Source: Niabella sp.
GTDB taxonomy: Bacteria > Bacteroidota > Bacteroidia > Chitinophagales > Chitinophagaceae
Assembly (NCBI RefSeq): GCF_030150205.1
Contig: NZ_JASLGT010000010.1
Span: forward strand, 1-64,000
Direction: 5' to 3'
Length of the DNA stretch: 64,000 nucleotides
The notes under the pieces were generated by a model. It saw nothing but the letters and a program-made list of their open reading frames with translations, did no database searches and was not told where the DNA came from. This document shows, piece by piece, positions 10,801 through 19,531 of this stretch (the stretch's first letter is position 1; the number at the start of each line of letters is the position of its first letter). The position numbers were made by a program, and so were the translations under genes.

Positions 10801-10981
10801 GGATTGGGTCAGCAGGATCCGGCTGAAGGGTGCACGGGTCTATTTTACCGGTTACAATCTTTGGGTGATTTCCAATTATTCGGGACCCAACCCGGAGAAT
10901 GTTTCCGACCTGGGAAGGGATCAACCCAATGGATACCCCAATCCAAAAAAGTTTTCGATAGGCTTAAATGTGACATTTTAA
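7814..10981 (+). CDS. SusC/RagA-like TonB-dependent outer-membrane receptor, second copy
   Basis: This 1055-residue protein has the full SusC layout: signal peptide to about residue 21, a carboxypeptidase-D-like regulatory domain at about 24-105 (GKVVDDKTQQPIEGVSVVV), the linker NDVVVMGFAKKSK, a plug at about 120-250 (LADLLQGKVPGVNIQ) and a barrel ending in GLNVTF. It is not a recent duplicate of the first copy: domain content and length differ. Its SusD follows after 10 bp. Two distinct SusCD pairs in one transcript suggest import of two ligands or two size classes of one substrate. Confidence 0.94.
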   Translation: MRILKGLMLTLFCFSVHLVYAQQVEILGKVVDDKTQQPIEGVSVVVGSRGVHTDSSGQFVIRMTRTETLTFSYVEYKKQTYKLNGNENDITIYLVSDDAKSAMNDVVVMGFAKKSKVLSTGSSVVITSDDIKDVPAANLADLLQGKVPGVNIQTNSGMPGARSSIFQRGLSSVDVSGSGNEAYLASTQPLIIIDGVPIDPNTDYEYGFATAGAGVSPLTLIPAEDIEDVQILKDAAAISVYGSRGAYGVWIINTKKGRSGKPEINYITNYFVSTVPRLRDIYGGRIERQTKIDQLIRYNQWLSEHGGWALVNNNPYLSDSLNPYYNNSTNWQSYFYRNTNNQNHNLGIKGGDPSFNYKINLGYYNEKGIIQNTGMSRYTLAMNTIYEPKSKKMKLTASINANNSIRNNGSGVGLLQTGVATSGMASTTLPPPGIYTENSDALAAFQIEEDNKTATIMSNLQFDLVILKNLRFQALGSHSYSHSNSNTFYPSWLNSGSSYYLFTGSNPLAQYNTFSRITNGYYNRNVLTYSKTFNNEKHYISGYAFSDLSVDMVRSNALLLYGAPNDYISGPIGYNLSNSRFGTNGVPRNSRIFGYGGNVSYAYEQRYVLELSYRIDGTSTNGPLSGYSHNPTAAFKWNLYKERFMQDVKWVDYASVRGSWGKNIVPQGDVYAIYGKYYPGSTYMGQPSVGLSFETAPNPYFLPNTSNSWNGGFEAGFLKGKFAIEYDIYYRTVENMSRKVDIVTESGYINKPTNEISMVNYGHELSLRFKPIQTKNFTWNMNINGAFNKNILTHLPNNARQMVVNPGDELGLPVLYRLGSNALTNYVFNTRGVYATDADVPVNPLTGQRQQINGRPLRGGDPIFADLNGDYVIDNNDRVAVGDPQPKITGGFINNLIYKNWTLSLQWSYTLFRDVLNTPLAKRFQYFYYPTVQSSLPLIDDYNYWKAPGDIATYPNPYSYEQNATINSFRYNQTLFMEDGSYFKLNTFTLGYSLRKDWVSRIRLKGARVYFTGYNLWVISNYSGPNPENVSDLGRDQPNGYPNPKKFSIGLNVTF

Positions 10982-10991
10982 AATTTAACGT

Positions 10992-12560
10992 ATGTTCAGC
11001 AGAAAATATTTATTCATGATAGGGGTGGTTGCGGTACTATTTTCAGCAACCGGGTGTAAAAAATTTCTCAATGTAGATCCGGTGGATTCCATGTCCGGTA
11101 ACAATTTCTGGAAAAGTAAAGATGATGTAGAGAAGTTTACAACAAGCGCTTATGTGCTGTTGCGGAATTATACCTGTATGGACGGATACACATTATTGGC
11201 CATGGCTGATTATCGCGCCACGGCCTGGATACCTTCCACCCCGGGCAAGGATTTGCTTTATGTTGGTGATTTGAACAATAACCGGATCAAAACGGTGGTG
11301 AATTCAACTGCAAGTACTTCCGGCTCATATGGCTCTTTTTACAAGACCCCAACGAATTTTGGCTTTAAAAACATGACCAACTGGGGATATCTGTACCGGG
11401 TTGTAACAACGGCCAATACAATTATTGCCAATATCGATAGCAAAGATATCCTGGATATTACAGATGCGGAGCGGAAACAATACAAGGCTGAGGCCATTTT
11501 TATCCGTAGTCTGACTTATTTCCTGATGGTGCGGCATTGGGGTGATGTACCTTACGTAACAGACCCTTCGGATGATCAGCCACACGAACGGATGAATCAG
11601 CTGGAGGTATTTAGAAATTGTCTGTCAGCTTTAGCAGGATCCAAGGATGATCTGCCCTGGACCTTCGGAGATCCTACCATGCGCGGCGTTCGGGCCATGC
11701 GGGGCGGAGCACTGGCGCTGATGATGGAAATGAATATGTGGATGGCCGGCTTTGACGAGAATAATGCAAAGACCTATTATGAGGAAACGGTAAGGCTGGG
11801 CACCGAATTGATTACGCAAAACGGGGGCGCCTATGAATTGCTGCCATTGGAGAATTTTAAGGAAATCTTCAAAGGAACATCCAAGGAGAGTCTTTTTGAA
11901 ATAGGGCAGGATTATAACTTTGGGGAAACCTTCGGGCTGCTGGCATCTGTAGCCAATATTGTATTAAGAACTCCGTATAAGAAGAACGTTACGGCTACCT
12001 ACCTGTATTATGCAACACCCTACCTGAAGCAATTATACGACCAGGAGAATAACGGGCCTGCAGATAAACGCATTGATAACTGGTTTGAGGAACCCAATAT
12101 GTATACGAGCGACGGTCAGTTTGTGTTCAAGAAATTCCTCAACACCTTCGCCACCCAGCAGGAAACCGAAAATCCCAATGATGCCAAAATCCTGTTTCGC
12201 TATGTGGATGCCTATTTGTTAAGAGCCGAAGCGCTGGAGAAACTGGGACGTTATGCTGAGGCTGTTCAGGATGTGAACATGGTGCGGCAGCGCGCGGGTG
12301 CCGAATTGTACACAGGACTCGAAACAAACCAGTTTGGCCAGTTGCTGGGAGATGCCATCTGGTGGGAGCGTGAGCGCGAGTTAATGGGCGAAAGTTCCAC
12401 ATTTTATGACCTGGTGCGAACCCGGCGGATCCTGAGCGGTCAATACACGCCATTCCCCATTACCTATGATGAGTTTTTAAACGGAGCCTGGACGTATCCC
12501 ATTCACCAGGACGTATTACTGGCGAATCCAAAAGTTAAACCCAATCCGTTCTGGATGTAA
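10992..12560 (+). CDS. SusD/RagB-like surface lipoprotein, second copy
   Basis: This 522-residue SusD homologue has a lipobox at Cys22 (SATGC), the early motif FLNVDPVDSMSGNNFW, and the conserved late segment WWERERELMGE followed by FYDLVRTRR and a final YPIHQDVLLANP. It would cap the second SusC. The gene begins 10 bp after susC and ends 10 bp before a fasciclin lipoprotein gene, repeating the gene order of the first set. The antisense open frames here are shadows. Confidence 0.93.
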   Translation: MFSRKYLFMIGVVAVLFSATGCKKFLNVDPVDSMSGNNFWKSKDDVEKFTTSAYVLLRNYTCMDGYTLLAMADYRATAWIPSTPGKDLLYVGDLNNNRIKTVVNSTASTSGSYGSFYKTPTNFGFKNMTNWGYLYRVVTTANTIIANIDSKDILDITDAERKQYKAEAIFIRSLTYFLMVRHWGDVPYVTDPSDDQPHERMNQLEVFRNCLSALAGSKDDLPWTFGDPTMRGVRAMRGGALALMMEMNMWMAGFDENNAKTYYEETVRLGTELITQNGGAYELLPLENFKEIFKGTSKESLFEIGQDYNFGETFGLLASVANIVLRTPYKKNVTATYLYYATPYLKQLYDQENNGPADKRIDNWFEEPNMYTSDGQFVFKKFLNTFATQQETENPNDAKILFRYVDAYLLRAEALEKLGRYAEAVQDVNMVRQRAGAELYTGLETNQFGQLLGDAIWWERERELMGESSTFYDLVRTRRILSGQYTPFPITYDEFLNGAWTYPIHQDVLLANPKVKPNPFWM

Positions 12561-12570
12561 TTATAAACGC

Positions 12571-13329
12571 ATGAAAAGAAAATTCAGATACACAGTTATG
12601 GGTAGTTTGTTAGCAATTGTTTTGCTGACTACTGCCTGCCAGAAAGAGTATTATTTTAACTCAGGCTTAAGTAAGGCAAACTTTGACGGGTCGATGATGG
12701 AGTACCTGGAATCCAAGCCGATCATCTTCGATACCCTGGTGCAGGTGATCAAACTGGCAGGAATGGAGTCCTATTTCAGGGACAGCAATTTCACTTTTTT
12801 TGCTCCTGCTGATTCCAGTATCCACCTGACCGTTAATTATTTTAATGACCGTTTAAAAGATCTGGGTCAGGACACCATTTCCTCATTGGCTTCTGTAAAT
12901 CCGGAATTCTGGAAGGCCGCCCTGTTGAACTACATGTACCGGAGCCAGAAGGGACTGGAAGATTATCCGCAGCTGGATATTAATAATAAACAGGCATTTC
13001 CCGGTGAGTTTTCCCGGTCCATGGGCGGAAGGGTCATGAATATCGGCGGGGTGTTTACCAGTGCGCGGGGGATCAAGTACCAGGGTTACCGGTATTTAAA
13101 TATTTCTTACGTGCCCAGTGAAGCGGCCCCTTTTAATTCCTGGATACTGGCCCGGGTGGCCACTTGTAATATAAAGCCAAAAAACGGAATGGTTCATGTG
13201 CTTGCATATGCTACAGAATTGGGTACCGGATTTGACGGGGTGTATTATGCACCGCACTATTTTGGGTTCAATATTATAGATGCCTGGACCTTGGCCAGAT
13301 ATTATGGATTTAATAAACAAACGAACTGA
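12571..13329 (+). CDS. Fasciclin-domain lipoprotein, short form
   Basis: A 252-residue lipoprotein (Cys23, LLTTAC) consisting essentially of one fasciclin-like domain: FDGSMMEYLESKP, a central SNFTFFAPADSSI, and a terminal KNGMVHVLAYATELG. The opening closely parallels the first fasciclin protein (KYDGTVLQYLESQKG), so the two are paralogues, but this one lacks the F5/8 extension. It belongs to the second SusCD set and probably contributes to ligand capture or complex assembly at the surface. Confidence 0.75.
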   Translation: MKRKFRYTVMGSLLAIVLLTTACQKEYYFNSGLSKANFDGSMMEYLESKPIIFDTLVQVIKLAGMESYFRDSNFTFFAPADSSIHLTVNYFNDRLKDLGQDTISSLASVNPEFWKAALLNYMYRSQKGLEDYPQLDINNKQAFPGEFSRSMGGRVMNIGGVFTSARGIKYQGYRYLNISYVPSEAAPFNSWILARVATCNIKPKNGMVHVLAYATELGTGFDGVYYAPHYFGFNIIDAWTLARYYGFNKQTN

Positions 13330-13340
13330 AACAGAGAGTC

Positions 13341-15095
13341 ATGAATCGAATGCGCATTAAAATACGGTTAATAATCGGCCTGTCTGTAATGATGGTGGCC
13401 GGAGCCTACTGTTCGAAAAAAAACGACGAGAGTTTTTCGGGGGCTTATAAGCCTGCCGTCAAGACCAACATAAAATTTACCGGTAAAGCTCCGGTTCCGG
13501 GCTATGGATCCGCGGGTACATTGGTGAAATTTAAAGTGGCAGGTTTGGATTCTCTGGTGAATTTGCCGGCCGGCCAGGTACAGTTTTTAATCAACGGTAT
13601 TGAGGCGAAGATTGATAAAATATCGCCTGCTGATAGTACCATCATGGTTGTAATACCAGACAATGCTTCATCCGGATCGGCTACGATCGTGGTAAATGAC
13701 CGGATGTATTTTGGTCCGCAGTTTAAAGTGAATGGTGGTGTCTGGATCGATTCAACCTTTAATAAACTGGCGAATGATCAGCAGGGAAATATCGTATTAG
13801 GTACCGGCCCCAATTCAACCGTCTACCGGATTTACCTGGAAGAAATCGGAGCTGTTCAGAACATTTATATCATGGGCTCTTTTGGACGCTACAACAACGA
13901 AACCACTTATATGGCCACATCGGCAACGGGCTCCATACCATCGGCAACCAGCTATCTGTTAAAGTTAAACCCAACCACGGGAGCTGTAAGTACGGAGTTT
14001 GCTAAAGGTGCCGGACCAAACGGGGCTATAACCGGAATACTTCCCCTTACCGGATTTTCGGGGTACCTGGCATATGGAAATTTCGGTACCTATGCCGGGC
14101 GGAAGGGCCCCTATAATATGACGCGGATCTATCCAACTGGTCAGATGGATTCCGTGATACAAAACGTTTATAATCCCAATCCCTTGGAGCCGGAACACAA
14201 TATAGATACCCTGGCTGCGTTTATCGGGGGCTATAATACGCCGGTGCTGCGTGCCTTCCTTGATAAGAACAGACGCATCATCAGTATCGGGAATTTTGGA
14301 TTCCATACCAAAAACCAGTATAATCAATCCACCTATACTGCGGTAGTGCGGCAAAATACCTATATGCGCAATATTTCCGCGATGGATCAGGATGGCAACC
14401 TGGATACCACCTATAATTACGACAACACCCGTGGATTGGTACTGAAAGGCGCGAACGCTGATATCAACGATGCCGTTCAGATCCGGGACGGAAGTTCTCC
14501 ATACGGTAAGATCATTGTAGTAGGTAGTTTTACAAGATTTAATGATATTCCGGTACAGCGGATTTTTATGGTCGATCAAAATGGTCAACCGGATCCCACC
14601 TTTCAGGCAGCTGCCAATGGAGTGATTGCCCGGATTACTTATAATGCAACGACCCGGAAACTGATGGTTATCGGTACGTTTACAACATTTAATGGTATAG
14701 AAACACCCGCAGGCATTGCGATGTTAAATGAGAATGGCACAATGGATCCAACTTTTGTAATGGGCGATATGCAACGCACCGGCAGTACCGGAGGAAACTG
14801 GGTTACCTATGCCGGGCAGCTGAACGATGGAAAGATCGTGATTGGAGGAAACTTTGGCAGGTATAAGGCTCCCGGGTCAACAACGTATGTAACCCGTCAA
14901 AACTTTATGATCCTGAATGCAGATGGCACACTGGCGGCTGGTCTTAATAATTCCGGAGCAATGAGCGGTACCATCAACGATATGCTGGAAACAAAATCCG
15001 GCACAAAGCGGGCCTTGCTCCTGGTGGGGACGTTTAACCTGTTTGATAACGAGACAGTATCAAATATGATCAGAATTGGTTTGGAACCTAAATAA
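13341..15095 (+). CDS. IPT/TIG (DUF5008-like) lipoprotein with delta-60 beta-propeller
   Basis: This 584-residue lipoprotein (Cys24, MVAGAYC) begins with an Ig-like IPT/TIG region (APVPGYGSAGTLVKFKVAGL, about residues 50-130) and continues with repeated delta-60-type blades. The blades show as recurring 'G-x-F-x-x-[FY]-[NDG]' and 'NG-x-x-D-x-T-F' segments, for example VVGSFTRFND with QNGQPDPTF, VIGTFTTFNG with ENGTMDPTF, and VIGGNFGRY. The likely fold is a propeller used for binding rather than catalysis. DUF5008 is my recollection of the family for the N-terminal part. Gaps to both neighbours are 11 bp. Confidence 0.65.
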   Translation: MNRMRIKIRLIIGLSVMMVAGAYCSKKNDESFSGAYKPAVKTNIKFTGKAPVPGYGSAGTLVKFKVAGLDSLVNLPAGQVQFLINGIEAKIDKISPADSTIMVVIPDNASSGSATIVVNDRMYFGPQFKVNGGVWIDSTFNKLANDQQGNIVLGTGPNSTVYRIYLEEIGAVQNIYIMGSFGRYNNETTYMATSATGSIPSATSYLLKLNPTTGAVSTEFAKGAGPNGAITGILPLTGFSGYLAYGNFGTYAGRKGPYNMTRIYPTGQMDSVIQNVYNPNPLEPEHNIDTLAAFIGGYNTPVLRAFLDKNRRIISIGNFGFHTKNQYNQSTYTAVVRQNTYMRNISAMDQDGNLDTTYNYDNTRGLVLKGANADINDAVQIRDGSSPYGKIIVVGSFTRFNDIPVQRIFMVDQNGQPDPTFQAAANGVIARITYNATTRKLMVIGTFTTFNGIETPAGIAMLNENGTMDPTFVMGDMQRTGSTGGNWVTYAGQLNDGKIVIGGNFGRYKAPGSTTYVTRQNFMILNADGTLAAGLNNSGAMSGTINDMLETKSGTKRALLLVGTFNLFDNETVSNMIRIGLEPK

Positions 15096-15106
15096 ATCAA
15101 AGAATT

Positions 15107-17116
15107 ATGAAGAAGCGATTTCATTTAATGCTGATTGCGGGATTTTTCCTTTTGGGTTTTTCTGCCTGCAACAAGTATGGATATAATTTTGCCGATGCCT
15201 ACGAACATGGGGAGAATGCGCCAAACATGGAGGGAGGCCAGGTCGATTCTCTTGGAAAGGATCTTTCCAAATTATTGGCGGCCAAAAATTTCCCGGGCCT
15301 GGTGGGAGCGGGTGAACCGCGTTTGACGAATGTGGAAGTGACCACCGATTTTTCCGGCCGTTATGTTCCCGGCTCAGACATTCGTATTGTAACAACCCCC
15401 CAACCACTCTATAGTACAGGATTGTATGCGCCAACCGGAGAACCGATCACAATAGAAGTTCCCGCCGGAGTTACCGGAGTTGTGGCCCAGATCGGCGGCT
15501 GGACGGATAACCTGAACGGCGTTGCTGCTATAAAAAGAGATCCGCTGATCTACAACCAACTGTCGTTACAGGCTGGTAAAAATGTGATTCGCAATCTTTA
15601 TGGAGGTTCAATTTACCTGAGAACCAATGGTACGGTAAAAGAATTGGGCACCATTACGGTGAAAATTTCAGGAGCGGTTCGTTCGCCGGATTTTATTCTG
15701 GGACAATCAACAGATGAAGCATGGAATGCGCAGGTACGGGCATCTACGGTTCCCTGGTTCCAGTTAAGAGGTAAGCGCATTATTTTCGAATTGCCAAAAC
15801 TGTTTTTGGATAAACATCCGATTGCCAATCCTACCGAATTGATGCAGGAGTGGGATCGCATCATTGACGAGGATATTTACAAATTCAAGGGACTGGAAGA
15901 TGTAACCAACGATTCGCTGAATAAAGCACCCAACCACCCCATTTGGGTAATTATGGATGCACAGCCGCGGTTAACCTACGCACACAATTCGTTTCCCGTG
16001 GTAATGCAAATGGATGAAAATTTATTTACCAATGAAATTGCAGACCACCGGTCGCTGACCACAAAAGGTGCCTGGAGAACCCTGTTTGAAATTGGAAGGA
16101 ATCATAATACCGGTTTTTGGCTATTTAATGGCTTGAGTGGTACGGCTGCCAATCTGTATTCGGCCAAAATGGCCCATCGCCTGAATATTAATTATGGCAA
16201 TTTAAATCCGCTGATGAAACTGGCTGTTGACACGGGCATCTGGTATTCCAATCAGGCTAAAACCTTTACAAGCCAGTTTAATAAGGACCTGACCGCCCGT
16301 ACAAATGCCGATCTGATTAAGTTGTTGCCGTTTGTACAATTGTTCGAAGTCTATGGCTATGAATTGATGAAGTATATTGAGTACGATGCAAGGCAGTATA
16401 CATTAGGATCGCTTAACGATCTGCAAAAGATGGATTATTTTTTCAATAAGGCCTGCGAGTACACAAAAACAGATCTTTCTGCATTCTTCCGGGCATGGGC
16501 CATTCCGGTTTCTGCCGTGGTAACTGATTCGATCGAAAAAAAGTATCCGTTTATGACCAGGACGGTGTTTTTATATAATCCTATCACAAAAACCGGGATA
16601 AAAGATTCTTTGATGCCCAGACCGCTTGAATTTGACCGGGCCTCCTGGTCTGTTGCTAATTTCTGCTGTCAGGAAGCGACTACCGGAAAATTCTATGCCA
16701 ATTACCTGTTTGACGGAGATACCACTACCTATTGGAAGTCGAGCGTGAACCATACGCCGCACGTAATTACGTTTGATATGGGAGGCATTGCCGATGTGGG
16801 TGGTTTCTTCTACGCAAATGCTTCCTCTGCTTTCCGTCCTAAAACGATCAAAGTTTATGTAAGCTGGGATAATATCAACTGGACCCAGGCCTATTCCGGA
16901 GCAGGGATAGACAATGGAGGAACAGCGATCAATAAACTGGACTTTGACGGTAATAAACGTTATGTAGGCGTGCGCTATATCCGTTTTGAAATGGCTACGG
17001 CATTTCCGAATGCGGCTACTGTTTACACCGCACAAACGGCAGAATTCGGAGCCCGCAGAGGTGTAGCAACCCAAACGCCTGTTTATCCGCCAACCGCCGG
17101 GGGCGAAGGACAATAA
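15107..17116 (+). CDS. M60-like (enhancin fold) lipoprotein with degenerate zinc site and C-terminal F5/8 domain
   Basis: The 669-residue protein has a lipobox at Cys21 (GFSAC), an N-terminal beta region, a peptidase M60-like domain at about 230-480 and a discoidin-like domain at about 510-650 (YLFDGDTTTYWKS, then RYIRFEMA). M60 enzymes are zinc gluzincins that cut mucin-type glycoproteins and carry HExxH plus a downstream Glu. Here the equivalent segment reads WRTLFEIGRNHN: the two zinc His are Phe327 and Arg331, while Glu328 remains. The downstream segment GLSGTAANLYS lacks the expected Glu. I conclude the fold is kept but the protease is dead, most likely reused as a glycoprotein-binding module. 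The fold call depends on motif context. Confidence 0.7.
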   Translation: MKKRFHLMLIAGFFLLGFSACNKYGYNFADAYEHGENAPNMEGGQVDSLGKDLSKLLAAKNFPGLVGAGEPRLTNVEVTTDFSGRYVPGSDIRIVTTPQPLYSTGLYAPTGEPITIEVPAGVTGVVAQIGGWTDNLNGVAAIKRDPLIYNQLSLQAGKNVIRNLYGGSIYLRTNGTVKELGTITVKISGAVRSPDFILGQSTDEAWNAQVRASTVPWFQLRGKRIIFELPKLFLDKHPIANPTELMQEWDRIIDEDIYKFKGLEDVTNDSLNKAPNHPIWVIMDAQPRLTYAHNSFPVVMQMDENLFTNEIADHRSLTTKGAWRTLFEIGRNHNTGFWLFNGLSGTAANLYSAKMAHRLNINYGNLNPLMKLAVDTGIWYSNQAKTFTSQFNKDLTARTNADLIKLLPFVQLFEVYGYELMKYIEYDARQYTLGSLNDLQKMDYFFNKACEYTKTDLSAFFRAWAIPVSAVVTDSIEKKYPFMTRTVFLYNPITKTGIKDSLMPRPLEFDRASWSVANFCCQEATTGKFYANYLFDGDTTTYWKSSVNHTPHVITFDMGGIADVGGFFYANASSAFRPKTIKVYVSWDNINWTQAYSGAGIDNGGTAINKLDFDGNKRYVGVRYIRFEMATAFPNAATVYTAQTAEFGARRGVATQTPVYPPTAGGEGQ

Positions 17117-17138
17117 TCGTAATAATTCAAATTGAAAA

Positions 17139-18122
17139 ATGAGAAGGAAATTATATCAGATAGCAACCATTTTTTTAGGGAGTGGTTTCCTGCTGGCAGG
17201 TTGTAAGAAATTTGCCGACCCGGGCATAATCATAGAGCAATATACACCGGATACAACGGTGAAGGCGGTATCGAACCAACGCAAGCTATTGCTGATCAAT
17301 ATCGACGGCCTTTCAGCTACTGTCCTGCAAGCGGTTAAACCGGCCACATTGCAGGGGATGCTGCAGCATGCAAAATATTCGTTCAATACAACGGTGAATG
17401 TTCCTGTAAACAACACCGCATCCTTTGGCTCTATGTTTACCGGTAATCTTGAAACCCGGTTATGGGATAGCACATTTTATGCGGTTCCGGTAGATTCCAC
17501 CAGTACCATCCCTGTTCCCCTGAACCTTACCGCTTTTCGCTATATACACGATGTGTTACCTGCGAAGAAGTTTGCAGCAGTTGCTGACTGGCCCAACCTG
17601 GTAACAACGCTGTTGGCAGATGCAGATAAGAAGGTGGTTACCTCCGGGGATGTGGAAACCAAAACGAACGTTGAAACGATTTTAAAGTCGGAAAATATGG
17701 ACGTGGTATTTGCCCGGTTCTCATCCGTTCAGAAAGCGGGGAAGCAATTCGGATATGCAGCGGGAGCTGATTATGAGGCGGCGATCCGGACTGTGGACGG
17801 ATATATCGGGGATATTATGACAACGTTAAAAAGCCGTCCTACATTTAAAGACGAAAAATGGCTGACCGTTGTAACGACCACACAGGTGAGCGATTCTGTA
17901 ATGAAATCAAAAGATTCGAAGGCTAAAATTCCGGGTTTCATGATTGCTCATTATCCCGGATTTACCGGACAGGATATCACAAAGTTAAATCCTGCGATCC
18001 TGGCTAAAAACGAAGACGTTGCTCCGATGATGCTGTACTGGCTGTCGGTGCTCAAACCCAGTACAATAGTTACTGGTGCCAATTGGATCGATCGCTTCGA
18101 GTTGGAATTTTTTACAAAGTAA
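17139..18122 (+). CDS. Alkaline-phosphatase-fold lipoprotein with degenerate active site
   Basis: A 327-residue lipoprotein (Cys22, LLAGC) whose order of segments matches type I phosphodiesterase/alkaline phosphatase superfamily proteins found in SusCD loci: LLLINIDGL at 50-58 (metal Asp56 kept), a nucleophile loop ending SMFTG at 98-102, a segment corresponding to DxxGHxxG and one corresponding to TDHG. The residues have changed: the nucleophile region reads NNTAS with Asn at the expected Thr, DxxGH is QKAGK (198-202), and TDHG is TTQV (247-250). At least three metal ligands are gone, so catalysis is very unlikely. It is also short, ending soon after the last motif. A binding or structural role is inferred. 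Confidence 0.68.
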   Translation: MRRKLYQIATIFLGSGFLLAGCKKFADPGIIIEQYTPDTTVKAVSNQRKLLLINIDGLSATVLQAVKPATLQGMLQHAKYSFNTTVNVPVNNTASFGSMFTGNLETRLWDSTFYAVPVDSTSTIPVPLNLTAFRYIHDVLPAKKFAAVADWPNLVTTLLADADKKVVTSGDVETKTNVETILKSENMDVVFARFSSVQKAGKQFGYAAGADYEAAIRTVDGYIGDIMTTLKSRPTFKDEKWLTVVTTTQVSDSVMKSKDSKAKIPGFMIAHYPGFTGQDITKLNPAILAKNEDVAPMMLYWLSVLKPSTIVTGANWIDRFELEFFTK

Positions 18123-18145
18123 CGAATAACCGAGTAAGAGATAAT

Positions 18146-19426
18146 ATGAAACGAATTATGAATAGTAAGAATTGGATAAAAAGCAGTTTGGCGGTTTTGT
18201 TGATCTGCTGCATGGGTTCCTGTGCAAAAGAGAATTTTCCCGAAGCAACCCCTGCTTTAAAATCATACGGAAAGCTCTACCTGGTTCAGGCTAGTTTAAG
18301 CGGAAACATTAATTTCCGGCTCTATGTAGACTCCTATAAAAAGGATACTGCGTTTAACCTGATAAACGTTACATTGGGCGGACAGGATGTAGCGAGTCAT
18401 GATGTGCCGGTTCAATTTCAGATACTGGATCAAACATATGTAGATGCTTACAATAACCAGAAGGGCATGTCGGCGAAATTATTACCCACAGCCAATTATG
18501 TGCTGAACAAGGATGTAACGATCAAAAAAGGAACGAATAGTACCGGTACGCTTCCGATCAGTCTCAATCTTAACGGGCTGTCCAATGGAGAGGTGTATGT
18601 ATTGCCGGTAAAATTTCAGACCTCAGATCCGACCTATGAAATCGACGATCAAAAACAAATTGCGTATTATGTATTTACCTGTAAACTGCAACCCGTAGGT
18701 AAGTACATGGGAAACATTCCCCAGATAAATGATCCCCGGGTACAGATCTTTACTTTTTATGACGACCTGATGCTTCAGGATACGCTGGGTAATTTATGGG
18801 TATACCCGTTAAAGGACCGCGAAACAATCGGAGAGCCCGTCAAAGTAGCATCCGGTTTCCAAAATGTAACTTCTTTATTTTTCAACCAGGGCTACAACCG
18901 GTTGGTGGGCGTTATTACCCAGGGATCTTACCAGAACGCTGTAGTGAGCTGGACGGTTACCAACAGGCCGAATGTAAAGATCGGGGATACGGTTCTTGCC
19001 TATAAATCGGCGGATTATGCAGCAACTTTTGTTAACAGTTTCTTCCAGGGTATTAATGGAGGATGGTATGGCGTTTACAAGTCGGGGGTAACGGATGGAA
19101 CGTTTTATTATTTCGCCTTTAATTCCAGTGCCACCGCTGCCACAAGAAGCAATATCAATAGCGGATGGACAAGAGACGTGTACCGGGATCCCTGCATTAT
19201 TAACAATAACGTTATTGTTAATCATCCCACGGGGCTGTTATTATATGCATTGGCAGCCAATGGCGCTACATTTCCCGGAAACCGCTGGCAGGTAGGCAAT
19301 GGGTTCTCTAAGTATAAAAAGATTTTCGCCTATAAAATGACAGATCTGATCGGGGTAAAGCCAAATGGAGACATGATTCGTTATGCAAATTTTGATATTA
19401 ACGGCTTTTATATTGCCAATGAATAG
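18146..19426 (+). CDS. DUF1735-type lipoprotein with tachylectin-like propeller
   Basis: I start at ATG 18146 (MKRIMNSKN), because the longer frame overlaps the preceding gene by 40 bp and spoils the signal peptide. The 427-residue product has a lipobox at Cys26 (MGSC). Residues about 40-190 resemble the DUF1735 (BT_3987 N-terminal-like) beta-sandwich, with KLLPTANYVLNKDVTIKKG typical of it. The C-terminal part resembles tachylectin-2-like propeller blades, for example FSKYKKIFAYKMTDLIGVKP followed by NGDMIRYANF. Such domains bind GlcNAc-type ligands in other proteins; that specificity is not proven here. Confidence 0.6.
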   Translation: MKRIMNSKNWIKSSLAVLLICCMGSCAKENFPEATPALKSYGKLYLVQASLSGNINFRLYVDSYKKDTAFNLINVTLGGQDVASHDVPVQFQILDQTYVDAYNNQKGMSAKLLPTANYVLNKDVTIKKGTNSTGTLPISLNLNGLSNGEVYVLPVKFQTSDPTYEIDDQKQIAYYVFTCKLQPVGKYMGNIPQINDPRVQIFTFYDDLMLQDTLGNLWVYPLKDRETIGEPVKVASGFQNVTSLFFNQGYNRLVGVITQGSYQNAVVSWTVTNRPNVKIGDTVLAYKSADYAATFVNSFFQGINGGWYGVYKSGVTDGTFYYFAFNSSATAATRSNINSGWTRDVYRDPCIINNNVIVNHPTGLLLYALAANGATFPGNRWQVGNGFSKYKKIFAYKMTDLIGVKPNGDMIRYANFDINGFYIANE

Positions 19427-19531
19427 CAGTAACTGAATCCGGAACAGAATCGTACGAAATTTTAAATGGCAATGGATCAACAGGCATTGCCGGAATATGA
19501 AATGATATTAAAGACATTAAATACAAGAGCG

